This document shows, in pieces, positions 43,675-53,095 of a DNA stretch of 53,732 nucleotides. Below the pieces are notes generated by a model. It saw only the letters and a list, made by a program, of their open reading frames with translations, searched no databases and was not told the DNA's origin. Positions within the stretch are counted from its first letter, which is position 1; each line of letters begins with the position of its first letter. Both the position numbers and the translations under genes were made by a program. The DNA comes from Acidobacteriaceae bacterium (GTDB lineage Bacteria; Acidobacteriota; Terriglobia; Terriglobales; Acidobacteriaceae). Location of the stretch: the NCBI GenBank assembly GCA_025462885.1, contig JAOAPN010000001.1:1-53732 (forward strand). The letters run 5' to 3'.

Positions 43675-44313
43675 TCATCGCGATGACTGCTGCTGTGGAC
43701 ATGCAGCGCCTGAATTTACCCAGGCTTCAACCAGAGCTCCGGCTTGCGCCTGCGTCCCGGGAGCGGGCGTTCTGCCATAGCCCGGCTGCCATGCCCAACC
43801 AACGAGTGTGTCTTTGCCGATGTGGTCGATCAAATCGTGGAGTGTACGGTTGCCGTTGCGTTGGGGATCCTTGATCTGCTCACAAATCTCCGGGACAGTT
43901 TTGCCTTCCCATGCCATTTCGCTCGGTGCGAGATGCCATCCAGGATGTCCGGGGATGCGGCCCGGCTCGAAGTTTGCACTCTGATGACAGGTGCTGCAAC
44001 GCATGGAGTTGGTGCCGAATCCATCTACACCTCGATAGACCAAAGGTTGATGCAGCCGGCGCGTATCGCCCTGTCGCGGAGTGTCACCTGACGGATGACA
44101 GTTCACGCAGCGCTGGTTGGTGAGCACTTTACTCAGTTCAGTGAAATACGCGGCTGAAAGCTTTTGCGGATCTTTAATGGAAGCAAAGCTTTCTGGTGAT
44201 GCAAGCGTATTTTCCAGCAGAGGCTTTGCTGAAGCGCTCTTAGCCTCAGCTCTCAGGATGAAAATAAGCACGATACCGATTATGCCGGTGAGAATCCAAA
44301 GCCGATTTTTCAT
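43675..44313 (-). CDS. Di-haem cytochrome c of the molybdenum-hydroxylase operon
   Basis: 212 residues. A signal peptide or anchor (RLWILTGIIGIVLIFILRAEA) is followed by two CxxCH haem sites, RCVNCHPSG near residue 69 and RCSTCHQSA near residue 106. A long linker with Trp-rich segments (GWHLAPSEMAWEGKTVPEIC) separates the second site from the C terminus. Similar proteins are annotated as isoquinoline 1-oxidoreductase-associated subunits. Its start overlaps the 2Fe-2S subunit stop by 4 bases. It should pass electrons from the enzyme to the respiratory chain or to the multicopper oxidase. Confidence 0.85.
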   Translation of the reverse strand: MKNRLWILTGIIGIVLIFILRAEAKSASAKPLLENTLASPESFASIKDPQKLSAAYFTELSKVLTNQRCVNCHPSGDTPRQGDTRRLHQPLVYRGVDGFGTNSMRCSTCHQSANFEPGRIPGHPGWHLAPSEMAWEGKTVPEICEQIKDPQRNGNRTLHDLIDHIGKDTLVGWAWQPGYGRTPAPGTQAQAGALVEAWVNSGAACPQQQSSR

Positions 44314-44837
44314 CGTCCACCATCTTTCAGATAGCGCTTCGGTTCCTTAAGGATTGCTGCCTTCACTGCCTCGTGATACTTCACATAGCCCGTGCAGCGG
44401 CAGAGGTGGCCATCGAGCGCTTCGCCGATAGCGGACTCCAGATCTTCTCGGACCAGTGGCTTCTTCTCCAGGCGCTCAAGCAGAACCTGGCCCTCGTTCA
44501 GAAAACCAGGAGTACAGTACCCACACTGGAAGGAGAAGTGTTCAATAAAACTCTTCTGCAGGATTGTAAGTTCACCATTCTTCGCATGACCTTCGATGGT
44601 ACGAATCTTCTTCCCGTTGAAGTTGGCGGCCGAAACGATACACGTCGGATTGGTATGGCTCGTCCCATCCGGGTTATCGACGATGACGGAACAGCTCAGG
44701 CATTGCCCAGCTCCGCAACCGAATTTCGTGCCGGTCATACCAAGACATTCGCGCAGAAAATCGTTCATCGTCAGATCGTCACGGACATCCATCGGCCCAT
44801 AGGCTTGCCCATTAATCATCATGTTGACTGTTGTCAT
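44310..44837 (-). CDS. 2Fe-2S subunit of periplasmic molybdenum hydroxylase (IorA-like)
   Basis: 175 residues with two clusters. The plant-type N-terminal cluster is CGAGQCLSC plus a later TCIVSA Cys. The C-terminal four-helix domain has CGYCTPGF and LCRCTGYVKY. This is the standard small subunit of xanthine-oxidase-family enzymes. It has no signal peptide, so it probably crosses the membrane with the Tat-signalled large subunit. It overlaps both neighbours by 4 bases. It relays electrons from molybdenum to the cytochrome. Confidence 0.94.
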   Translation of the reverse strand: MTTVNMMINGQAYGPMDVRDDLTMNDFLRECLGMTGTKFGCGAGQCLSCSVIVDNPDGTSHTNPTCIVSAANFNGKKIRTIEGHAKNGELTILQKSFIEHFSFQCGYCTPGFLNEGQVLLERLEKKPLVREDLESAIGEALDGHLCRCTGYVKYHEAVKAAILKEPKRYLKDGGR

Positions 44838-47599
44838 GCGATTGCATCCTTAATCATTTGTTGAGTGACGGGCAGGGACTGGAAGCGGTGTCCGATCGCA
44901 TCATAAATAGCGCTCAGTAGTGCAGGCACGACTGGAATCATGACGACCTCAGCCATACCTTTCGGTGGCTCGTTCGAGGACACTGGCGGCAATATCTCAA
45001 TTTCAAGATCGTGCAAAGGCAGATCAGATCCACGCGCTATAAGATATTGGCCTAGGTTCCACTGCCCGTTGCCGGGACCGTCTTCAAAGGGTGGCAGATT
45101 CTCAAAAAGCGCGTAGCCAACCCCCATTGCGAATCCGCCTTGCGATTGCCCGACGACTACCTCGGGTACAAGCGCTTTGCCACACTCCAGCACGCTGTAG
45201 GCCTTGACGATTTGAAGTTTTCCGGTTGCCTTCTCGATCTCAACACGAACCCCCGTGCCGCAAAGCGATGCAAACGCTACGCCAATACGATTGAAATCAG
45301 TAGGTGGAAAGGTCACTGAGCTACGATCAAGGCGAGTAAATTTACTGCCGCCATAGCGCACTGCAAGGGCATCAATATCTGTCGACCATGTTTCGCCGGA
45401 TATCAAGAAGCTGGCCTGCGACCAGGACCACCGTGAAAAGGCGTGCGCCGTAGCTCCCGTAACAAGATTCAACCTATGTGCCTTTGCTGCGATGTTTTTT
45501 AGAGGCAGTGGATCTAAGCCAGTCATGACGAGCGTATCGCCTTGCCAGTATGCTTCCTCGGACTGCTTTGCCCTTGGGTCAGAGGGCGCAATGCCCCAGA
45601 GGACAAGTGCAGCCGGCCATAATCCAAAGCGGAAGATGATCCTTGCTGCTTGTGCCGCGGCGTGTGTTCCAACGTGTGCGCCGATCGATGCGCTGGTGGC
45701 CGAGCTGATCTCAGGTACCCAGCGCGTATTCTTTGCGCCTGCATCCTGAGCGTCCTGACTCATCGTGAAAGGGTCGCCTGTCTTGACCAGTTCGAGCACG
45801 TCGAACGCGTCTACCTGCGCAACTGTCACTTCGTCCGCGATACCTCCGACGTGATAGGAGACGCGATTCGCCAGCGCCGTTCCGATGCCGTTGCCCATCT
45901 CGACCGCATCGCTATGGATCGAGATGCGACCGTCTGCATCGATCTCTACTCTACCGAGCGAACAGTCGGCACCGGTGCCGTAGTCTTTCGCTGCTATGGC
46001 TACTCCAGTACCGATGAGGAAGCCGGGTTTCGCGCGAGCTTTCTCTTCCGCTCGATTCGCCCATATCGGATGAACTTCGAGTTTGTCGAGAATCTCCGAC
46101 GTGCGCACGGAAACGGAATATGCGTGGCCGGTCATGATTTTGCCACCAAGACGCAATGCATTTCGACGACGAAACTCGACCTGGTCCATCGGAAGCAAGG
46201 TGCAGATTTCGTCGACCAATGACTCCAGAGCGGTCATTGTCTGCAGTGTTCCGTAGCCGCGCATTGAGCCAGCGGTAACTCCTCGCGTGTGTTCTGCGAC
46301 AGTAGTGACGTCGACCCTGGGAACGTCATAGATACCCAGTGCCCCCGTGCCGCCAACGGTTGCGACACTAGGTGAGTAGTTCATCAGACCGCCACCATCC
46401 AGAACATGGTCCGCAGCGAACGCAGTTATCTTTCCTGTCGCACGGTCAACACTCATCTGCGTCCGCATCTTGAAGGCATGGCGCTTGACGCCGCCCTGAA
46501 ACTGCTGGAAGCGGTCGTGTGCCAGGCGAACCGGGTGTCCTGGAAAGAACATGCCAGCCAACCCGACATACAGTGTGAATGGTGTGTGGTCGCGACCTCC
46601 GAAGCCTCCTCCAACATAGGCGAATTGAGCATCGATGATCTTCGGCTTCAGCGTGGGAATTGCTTCTCCAAGTAGGTGCGCGAGTGACTCCGTTGCTTCG
46701 AAAGGCGACTGTACTCCGAGCACGGTTTCGAGCTTCTTCGACGCAGGGTCGTACCAGGCAAGTCCAGCCTCAGGCTCAAGGAACATCGGGTCGACCGACT
46801 GGGTTTCGAATTTACGATCGAGCATTAGAACGTCGGGATCTTTACTGGCAAGCTTTGCCCGAATTTCCTCGCCATAAGTAGCGCCTTTCACATATTCGCT
46901 GCCTTTAGCAACCGGGAGCGGCTTCCAGATAGGACGACCGGATGACTCAAGAAAACCGGGACTGATCCAACCGGCCTGCACGGGTGAGTACACATCGGGA
47001 TCGCTAGGGGTTGCTCCGGCAACTCGCGTGAATCGAAAGGCTCCGTAGTTTGGAAGTGTGAGCGGCCCTGTCTCTTTACCGAACTTCAGGAAGTTGCCAT
47101 CGCGCAGTGCAAGCCGTGCCTGATCGAAGACATCGAACTTTTCGAAGATAAGCATGGCTACCGGCTGCCCAAGATAGACGGGCGTGGTCCCTGCCGGACA
47201 GAAAAGATCACCCGCGTAGAACTCGGGTACGCGAATGTTGACGCGCTTCATATCCTCGGACGTTACCAGGACAGAGGGTCTGGCAATCTTGCTCAGGCGT
47301 TCAAGATCGAGACCTAAATAGATATGGGTTGCATTCGGCGTCCGCACCAGCAAAGCATGCGATGTTTCAGGGGGCCAGCCTGGCAGATCGGATGCTCGGA
47401 AGTCTGAGGCATAGAGCTTCGCTCCGGTCGCCTTCGCAACGCCGTCGACGCGACCGGTCTTTGGGGTTTTCGTGCCGCGGCCCGGAAGCGTCTCGTGTGA
47501 AAGGAAACCGGGAATCTCCGCTACGCCAATACGTGAGACACCGAGGGAGATGCCACTTGCGACAGCCCACTGCACAAATTCTCTTCGCGTCGCCTTCAT
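44834..47599 (-). CDS. Molybdenum-binding subunit, xanthine-oxidase family (IorB-like)
   Basis: 921 residues. A Tat signal (TRREFVQWAVASG) marks export. Molybdopterin motifs include GGGFGGRDHTPF, GSMRGYGTLQTM, EMGNGIGTALANRV and the near-terminal KGMAEVVMIPVVPAL, whose Glu is at the place of the catalytic base. Related enzymes oxidise N-heterocycles or aldehydes in the periplasm. The operon order is large subunit, small subunit, cytochrome, all with 4-base overlaps. Substrate unknown. The multicopper oxidase gene lies 33 bases upstream on the same strand. Confidence 0.93.
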   Translation of the reverse strand: MKATRREFVQWAVASGISLGVSRIGVAEIPGFLSHETLPGRGTKTPKTGRVDGVAKATGAKLYASDFRASDLPGWPPETSHALLVRTPNATHIYLGLDLERLSKIARPSVLVTSEDMKRVNIRVPEFYAGDLFCPAGTTPVYLGQPVAMLIFEKFDVFDQARLALRDGNFLKFGKETGPLTLPNYGAFRFTRVAGATPSDPDVYSPVQAGWISPGFLESSGRPIWKPLPVAKGSEYVKGATYGEEIRAKLASKDPDVLMLDRKFETQSVDPMFLEPEAGLAWYDPASKKLETVLGVQSPFEATESLAHLLGEAIPTLKPKIIDAQFAYVGGGFGGRDHTPFTLYVGLAGMFFPGHPVRLAHDRFQQFQGGVKRHAFKMRTQMSVDRATGKITAFAADHVLDGGGLMNYSPSVATVGGTGALGIYDVPRVDVTTVAEHTRGVTAGSMRGYGTLQTMTALESLVDEICTLLPMDQVEFRRRNALRLGGKIMTGHAYSVSVRTSEILDKLEVHPIWANRAEEKARAKPGFLIGTGVAIAAKDYGTGADCSLGRVEIDADGRISIHSDAVEMGNGIGTALANRVSYHVGGIADEVTVAQVDAFDVLELVKTGDPFTMSQDAQDAGAKNTRWVPEISSATSASIGAHVGTHAAAQAARIIFRFGLWPAALVLWGIAPSDPRAKQSEEAYWQGDTLVMTGLDPLPLKNIAAKAHRLNLVTGATAHAFSRWSWSQASFLISGETWSTDIDALAVRYGGSKFTRLDRSSVTFPPTDFNRIGVAFASLCGTGVRVEIEKATGKLQIVKAYSVLECGKALVPEVVVGQSQGGFAMGVGYALFENLPPFEDGPGNGQWNLGQYLIARGSDLPLHDLEIEILPPVSSNEPPKGMAEVVMIPVVPALLSAIYDAIGHRFQSLPVTQQMIKDAIA

Positions 47600-47632
47600 A
47601 CGTCCGTTCTCCTCAACTGATCTTCTCAGCCG

Positions 47633-50600
47633 TTATTCGCCAGCCAGGACCACCGAATGCGAGCCAGCCACTGAAAAACCCTCGCCAAGAGGCACAGCTT
47701 TCAGGGTGATTGCCTTTGCATCCGCGCGGGAGAAATCGAACTTCAGGACGCGTCTACCCTTCGAAGTTGTACCGCTCACAAGAAGATTTGCTCCGGTTGT
47801 CGTGCTGGTGGTAGCGATCTGTGTGCCTCCAGTGAACGGATTGAAGCTCGCTATCTCGCGGAAGACTGTTTCATGATCATGTTGAGACGGGTTATGCAGG
47901 TACATCGCTGGGCCACCATCAAGAGCTGAACCGCTGGAGAAGATCTTGACAGTTCCTTTGTCCGCGAGCTGGCTGAAGATGATGCGCTTCGAACCACCCA
48001 ATGAGCCGGCCAGCCACCCCACGCTCAGTGAGACTCCACCCTTATAGTCTTTACCAAACGGCATGAACGATGCAGATTGCGTTGGCTGATCGATAGCCTC
48101 CATCTTCATGCCGGCATGCGCCGCATCTGCAATGGGCGTGAGCAGAGAGAACACAAAGACCCTTGCTTCTGCCACGCTCCCTGCTCCGGGAGCCGTGACG
48201 ATACTGTTTCGTCCGGTGGCGAAATCAACCATTCCTGCTGATACGCTGACGCCGTATGTGTCTTCGCTATATGGTTTGAAACTTGAAAAAACGGTTGGCG
48301 CACTGCCAACAGCGGCCGGGAACTTCGTGCTGTACACCTTTACTTCGTTCACCCTACCCGGACCCGATCCGACGATAATGTTGTCCGAGGTAGTTCCATC
48401 AATCTGCGAGGTGGCGACGTTTACTCCGCCGAGGAAGCTGGAGGGGAATGCCTCGAAGCGTGCCAACTCTGTTCCGAAGGGCCCTCTGCGCAGATTGCCG
48501 CCTGCGTACGCAATAATTTCTGGTGCGTGCCCCTTGCCAGCTCCGACTACTAAATCAAGAACGCCGTCGCCGTCTACGTCGCCCATCGCGATGCTGACTG
48601 GTCCCCGATATCCCGTAAACGGAATAACAGTCGAAATCTGCTTATCGTCCTTGGCATCGAAGATACGAATCTCAGTCGCCGCGCTTTCTGACCCCTGTAC
48701 CGCAACAGCATAGGTGGAAACTGCCGGAATGACGTTGACCAACGCCATCAGACCGTTGTCTTCGTGATTGAGGCGATGACAATGCATTACGAAGAGACCG
48801 ACATAGTCATCGAACCGCGTGCGGAAGGTGAGGAGACCGGGCGCGATAACGCTCTCTTCAGCGCCCATGGTGGGGGCAGGCACATTGACGTTATCTAGAC
48901 CGAAATGCTGCGGTCCTGTATGCACTCCTGTTGTTGGATCGGAGTATTCCATCACTTCGAAATCATTGACGTGAATATGAATCGGGTGCTCGTCGTTGTT
49001 GTGATTGACGAACTTCCATTCCTCCACCGATCCCAAGCGTGGCTGAATGAGTGGCATGTTTGGGAATGCGGCACCGTCGAAGACATAGGTATATGACTTA
49101 GGGTCAGCATTGGTAGCAAGATTGTCGGTAAAGCCACCGGTGATAAGTATCTCGCGCTTGAAGTCAGGAGTTACATCCGCCAGCTCCACGAACGAGTTGT
49201 AGCCTTCGAGCTTTTGCCCTTCGACGAAAGCCGTTGCCTCACCTTTACCCTCAGACGGAACTGCCTTGATCAGCATCTGTGTCGGGAAGAGGAAGAAACC
49301 GTCGGCGTAGCTGACAGCTGAGGGCTCGACGCTGAGGCTGCCCAGCACTGCCGGAGGATTCTGGGTTCCATTTGCTGTATACAGGACGCCGGGGGCTGCG
49401 ATCGTCTTTGCGCCACCTCCACGTGGTGGCATCTCGAGAATCAGATCACCCTTCTCCGGCATCGTTACTGCAATCGCAACGCGGCTCGCCGGGGAAATCG
49501 TCAGCCGAGCGCCGTCATCCGTAACGGGATAATGCACTGCCGGGAATGGATTGCCATCCTCAGCAAGGATGGCAATCTTCGGATGCCGCCCCGTAGCCGT
49601 CTCAGTGAGCTGAATATTCATGTAGGCGAAGTCACTGACATTTGCCAAGACCCAGATCTCTGTCTGGCCCGTCTTAGTTTTAATGGTCGGCTCAAATTGG
49701 CCGTTAACGGTGAACTGTACATCGCGATCGGAGTCGGGTAACGACGGATTCGCAGGGATCGTTTTCGCTGACTTCGGATCACGCGGGGTAAATGTTTGCA
49801 GGTTGCTCGGGATCATCTGCATCAGCCCGCGGTCATTGTGGATAGAAAGCGGGCCCGCGAACCAAACAGTGAAGTATGTCGTGCCAGACTTCATCCTGGT
49901 GAAGTTGGTGGGGGCTAGCAAGGGACGGTATGTTCCCCTTTCCAATTCACCTTCCTTCGGCGGCACAATACTGCTGACATACTGTGGCCAATTTACATTG
50001 CTCAATGTGGCCGAACCGCCAGAGCGATCGTAGACCGCGTTGTACTGAAGCATCATGTTGCGGATAGGAATCTTCTTTTCGGTAACCAGAGGAAAACCGC
50101 CATCCGTACGTCCGATGGAAAGAAGACCCGCGAGCCCCATATAGGTCTGTGGCCCTGTCAGGGTGTGCAGGTGCGAGTGATACCAATACGCTCCCTGCGG
50201 CATGTTCTTCGGAATTTCGTAGGTGTAGGTGTTCGACATGCTATTGGGAATACGCAACATGACGTTGTCAGCGTTGCCCTTGGGGCTGACGTGAATTCCG
50301 TGAACATGCAAGTTCAACGGGGACGACTTCATCTGAATTGGATAGGTAGGGACTGTCTTTCCGGTGGCGGTGTACTCCGGGCTGAAATAGTCTTCGATCG
50401 TAAGATCGCTCAATGCATTATCGAGATGAACGATAAGGACTTCGCCTGGATATACTTTTAGTGTCGGTGCGGGATAAAGTCCTTTGCCCGAGGTCTTGCC
50501 ATCCGACGGTGTTCCTCGAATCAACTCATAGTCAAAGAGCAGAAAGTCTTGTACTGGCTTGGCCGCAGTGTCCAATGCCACGGATCCCTGGCGCGCCGTA

Positions 50601-50791
50601 AGCCTCACTTCAAGAACGCCGTCCTTGGTAGCCAGCGTCACCGGCTCCCGGAACTCAGGCGATACACGTTGAACAAATTGAGCCGCTGATGGAATAGTTA
50701 GGGAGGTAAAGAGCGGTAAGATGGCGACAGCACTAAATAACAGGCTGCCAAACACGCGGGTGAATTCGCGTGCGGGGAGATGGCAACGCAT
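47633..50791 (-). CDS. Secreted multicopper oxidase with FG-GAP-like C-terminal domain
   Basis: 1052 residues. A signal peptide (FGSLLFSAVAILPLFTSLTI then PSAAQ) is followed by cupredoxin domains with copper motifs LHVHGIHV, AYWYHSHLH, HPIHIHVNDFEV and HCHRLNHEDNGLM. Together these give the type 1 and trinuclear sites. From about residue 690 the chain changes to FG-GAP/beta-propeller repeats, seen in SIAMGDVDGDGVLDLVVGAG. Oxidases of this kind use oxygen; the propeller extension is unusual. First gene of the run that encodes the molybdenum enzyme, so it may accept its electrons, or act on copper or an organic substrate independently. Confidence 0.9.
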   Translation of the reverse strand: MRCHLPAREFTRVFGSLLFSAVAILPLFTSLTIPSAAQFVQRVSPEFREPVTLATKDGVLEVRLTARQGSVALDTAAKPVQDFLLFDYELIRGTPSDGKTSGKGLYPAPTLKVYPGEVLIVHLDNALSDLTIEDYFSPEYTATGKTVPTYPIQMKSSPLNLHVHGIHVSPKGNADNVMLRIPNSMSNTYTYEIPKNMPQGAYWYHSHLHTLTGPQTYMGLAGLLSIGRTDGGFPLVTEKKIPIRNMMLQYNAVYDRSGGSATLSNVNWPQYVSSIVPPKEGELERGTYRPLLAPTNFTRMKSGTTYFTVWFAGPLSIHNDRGLMQMIPSNLQTFTPRDPKSAKTIPANPSLPDSDRDVQFTVNGQFEPTIKTKTGQTEIWVLANVSDFAYMNIQLTETATGRHPKIAILAEDGNPFPAVHYPVTDDGARLTISPASRVAIAVTMPEKGDLILEMPPRGGGAKTIAAPGVLYTANGTQNPPAVLGSLSVEPSAVSYADGFFLFPTQMLIKAVPSEGKGEATAFVEGQKLEGYNSFVELADVTPDFKREILITGGFTDNLATNADPKSYTYVFDGAAFPNMPLIQPRLGSVEEWKFVNHNNDEHPIHIHVNDFEVMEYSDPTTGVHTGPQHFGLDNVNVPAPTMGAEESVIAPGLLTFRTRFDDYVGLFVMHCHRLNHEDNGLMALVNVIPAVSTYAVAVQGSESAATEIRIFDAKDDKQISTVIPFTGYRGPVSIAMGDVDGDGVLDLVVGAGKGHAPEIIAYAGGNLRRGPFGTELARFEAFPSSFLGGVNVATSQIDGTTSDNIIVGSGPGRVNEVKVYSTKFPAAVGSAPTVFSSFKPYSEDTYGVSVSAGMVDFATGRNSIVTAPGAGSVAEARVFVFSLLTPIADAAHAGMKMEAIDQPTQSASFMPFGKDYKGGVSLSVGWLAGSLGGSKRIIFSQLADKGTVKIFSSGSALDGGPAMYLHNPSQHDHETVFREIASFNPFTGGTQIATTSTTTGANLLVSGTTSKGRRVLKFDFSRADAKAITLKAVPLGEGFSVAGSHSVVLAGE

Positions 50792-51196
50792 GGGGCCCTC
50801 CGGCAGATAAAGAACGGCAGTTTACAAAGGTGAACGGCTCTATCGTAGATGGGTTAGCAAGAATGTGCCAGCTTTATCTGATCGATGGCCGACGCAATCT
50901 AATCTTTACCGTAAACAGCGCATCGATAATGCAAGCGCCTCACGGGAAGTAATTTTTGATTGTGCCAGCAGGCCGATGCACGTTTTCAGCCCAAGACGTC
51001 TCGAGATGTATACTCGACGATCTCGCGGCAACTGGAGGCCGCTAAGCGGCCCAATGATGAAAGGAGCGTTGATGAGAGGACTTATTCGGCTACTCTCTTC
51101 GTAGACCGCCGATTTAGGAGAGCCATCAGGCTATGGCTGCGATCGGCTTAGGTCGTTCTTCCTTCACATTCAATCTCCCGGGTATAACTCTAGCGC
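50792..51196. other. Intergenic stretch upstream of multicopper oxidase gene
   Basis: About 405 bases with no supported gene. The promoter for the multicopper oxidase operon should lie here. Short frames on either strand have no family character. Confidence 0.45.
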
Positions 51197-51696
51197 ATGC
51201 CGCCATTTGATTCCTCAGGAGATCGAGTGTTGTTCCCACGTGTTCTTTTGTTGCTGTCGTTGGTGGTGCCGGTTTTTGCCGTGCACGCTCGGGATGTCGA
51301 AGCCAAGCGCAAATTGGCCGCGGCCGGTCAGGCGCTCGGGAAGGCACTCGCAATGCACCGATCAGGCGGCACTCGAAAAACTGTGGTTGCCGCAGATGAT
51401 CGATCGTCAACGATCCTAACAACGCCGTGCTGACACGCGCCGAGATCTTCGAAGGTAGGAAGAATGGCCAGTTCGACTATGAGACCGGCTACAAGTCAAC
51501 GCTCGAAAAGGTCGAATTCTTCGCCAACGTGGTGGTGGTTACGATGGGTGAGGATACGTATACTCCCACCTTTGGCCCCGATAAGGGAAAGCGGTTGCAT
51601 CGGAAAACCACGAACGTGTGGCAATATACCGATGGCAATTGGATGATGACGGCGCGGCAGGCCACCATCTACGATTCCGTAGATAAGCAATACTAG
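51197..51696 (+). pseudogene. SnoaL/DUF4440-like secreted protein gene with two frameshifts
   Basis: Joined across three frames, the sequence reads as one small secreted protein. The signal peptide is RVLLLLSLVVPVFAVHA. The body runs KLAAAGQALGKALA, then DQAALEKLWLPQMI, then VNDPNNAVLTRAEIFEG through FFANVVVVTMGEDTY and VWQYTDGNWMMTARQAT. That is a SnoaL/DUF4440-type fold. The first shift is near 51355-51362. The second fits a 4-base duplication, gatc repeated at 51398-51405; removing one copy restores the frame (MIVNDP). The C-terminal 89-aa frame alone (51427-51696) is intact but lacks the export signal. Confidence 0.75.
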
Positions 51697-51955
51697 ACAT
51701 CAAGTGCGTCAGCTCCTTATAGATGATCCATAAATGCCCGGCGGCGATTGGCACCAGCCCAAGCAGGTGTGTAGCCCTCGGATACCACGCCAACTTTTCG
51801 CAGTCCCATCGCCAAACCTCGCTGGAAGCGCCAACGTCTTTGCGCCTGCTTTGTGAATAAGTTAGAAAACCAAAACCCACGATTAGTAACGACAAGTCAC
51901 GCATGTGTACTGAAGACGATCTTTTCGGTGTTTCACTTGGAGAGAACATCAGGCC

Positions 51956-52912
51956 TTATCGCAAATCCAGACTCCTCGAGAACAGGCAGCCGAACCGATC
52001 ATTCACGGGTTCTTCCAGATTCTGCTTGCAACCCAAGTAGCGCTCGGTGGTCAGGACCGACGCATGGTCTAGAAGAAACTGGATTTGCTCCAGTTCACCT
52101 CCATTCACGTGACAAAGCTTTGCGCAGGTTCGTCGAAGATCATGAGGTGCGAGGTGATCCAGCTCTAAACGCTTGGCCCAGTTGCGGACTACATACCAGA
52201 CGACGTTCTCTGAAATGCCGGTTCCCCAAGGTGTTCCGTGACGACTCGCGGCCCTGAAGACTCGTCCCGTCCTCACCGGTGCAGCCGTCACCCACCTTCC
52301 ACGGCATCCTTCACCCAGACGGGCATGGGAACTGTCCGAACGTGGTTGCCCTTGCCGACCAGGTCTACGATAGCCCAATGGCCCTGTCGGACTTGAATCT
52401 CCTCCCTCCGCAAGGCTGCCAGTTCGGCTCGGCGCAGCCCACAGCCGAGCAGGATCGATATCATGGCGACGTCTCGGACGCTACGTAAGCCTGCCCCGTC
52501 CGATCTCTCAAGGAGCAACCGGCTTGATCGCGGTTGAGCCAGTTACCGGCGGGGCAGCCGAGTTGCTTTACGCCTTTGACTCGCCTGATCCCAGCAGTAA
52601 GTTCCGGACTCAGCAGGCCTGAGTCGGCTGCCTCGTAAGCGAGTCGCCTGACTGCCGCAAGCCTTTGATTGATCGTACCTGCAGCCAGTCCGAGCGATTC
52701 CAGGTGAAGTCGAAACGCAGGACCACGGTTCGGTTCAGAGCCAGTCTCGGTTCAGAACAGTACCAAGTGATGAATTGCTCCATCGCGAACTTATAGTTTC
52801 GTCTGGAACGTGGGAAACTCAAGCTATTTAACACGGAGGACTTTGCATGATCGAGATCCGGCAGGCGCAGGACGAGCTTCCGGGGAACAGGCTTCTTGAT
52901 CCTTCTGGGCAT
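51956..52912 (-). pseudogene. Broken tyrosine recombinase
   Basis: Three frames together rebuild an XerC/D-like recombinase. The N-terminal SAM-like part (RRNYKFAMEQFITWYCSEPR) begins near 52912. The middle frame carries the catalytic Arg (GCGLRRAELAALRREEI) and GKGNHVRTVPMP. The last frame holds HDLRRTCAKLC and FLLDHASVLTTERYLG. At least two frameshifts separate them. It is not paired with an obvious attachment site. Probably a remnant of an old mobile element. Confidence 0.8.
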
Positions 52913-53095
52913 ACGAGCGGCCTCCTTTGCCGCAAACATGCCCAACACTCTATGCGCCTGCGACCGCCCGGACCCAGTGGGCTCGACGAGCGCACTGGCG
53001 ATTTAGCGCGAATCCAAAAGCATTCCCGGTGACATGCGCGTTTAGCGAAACCCATCGGTCACCAAGTGGAAACTGAACAATAGGGTCGTAATCGA

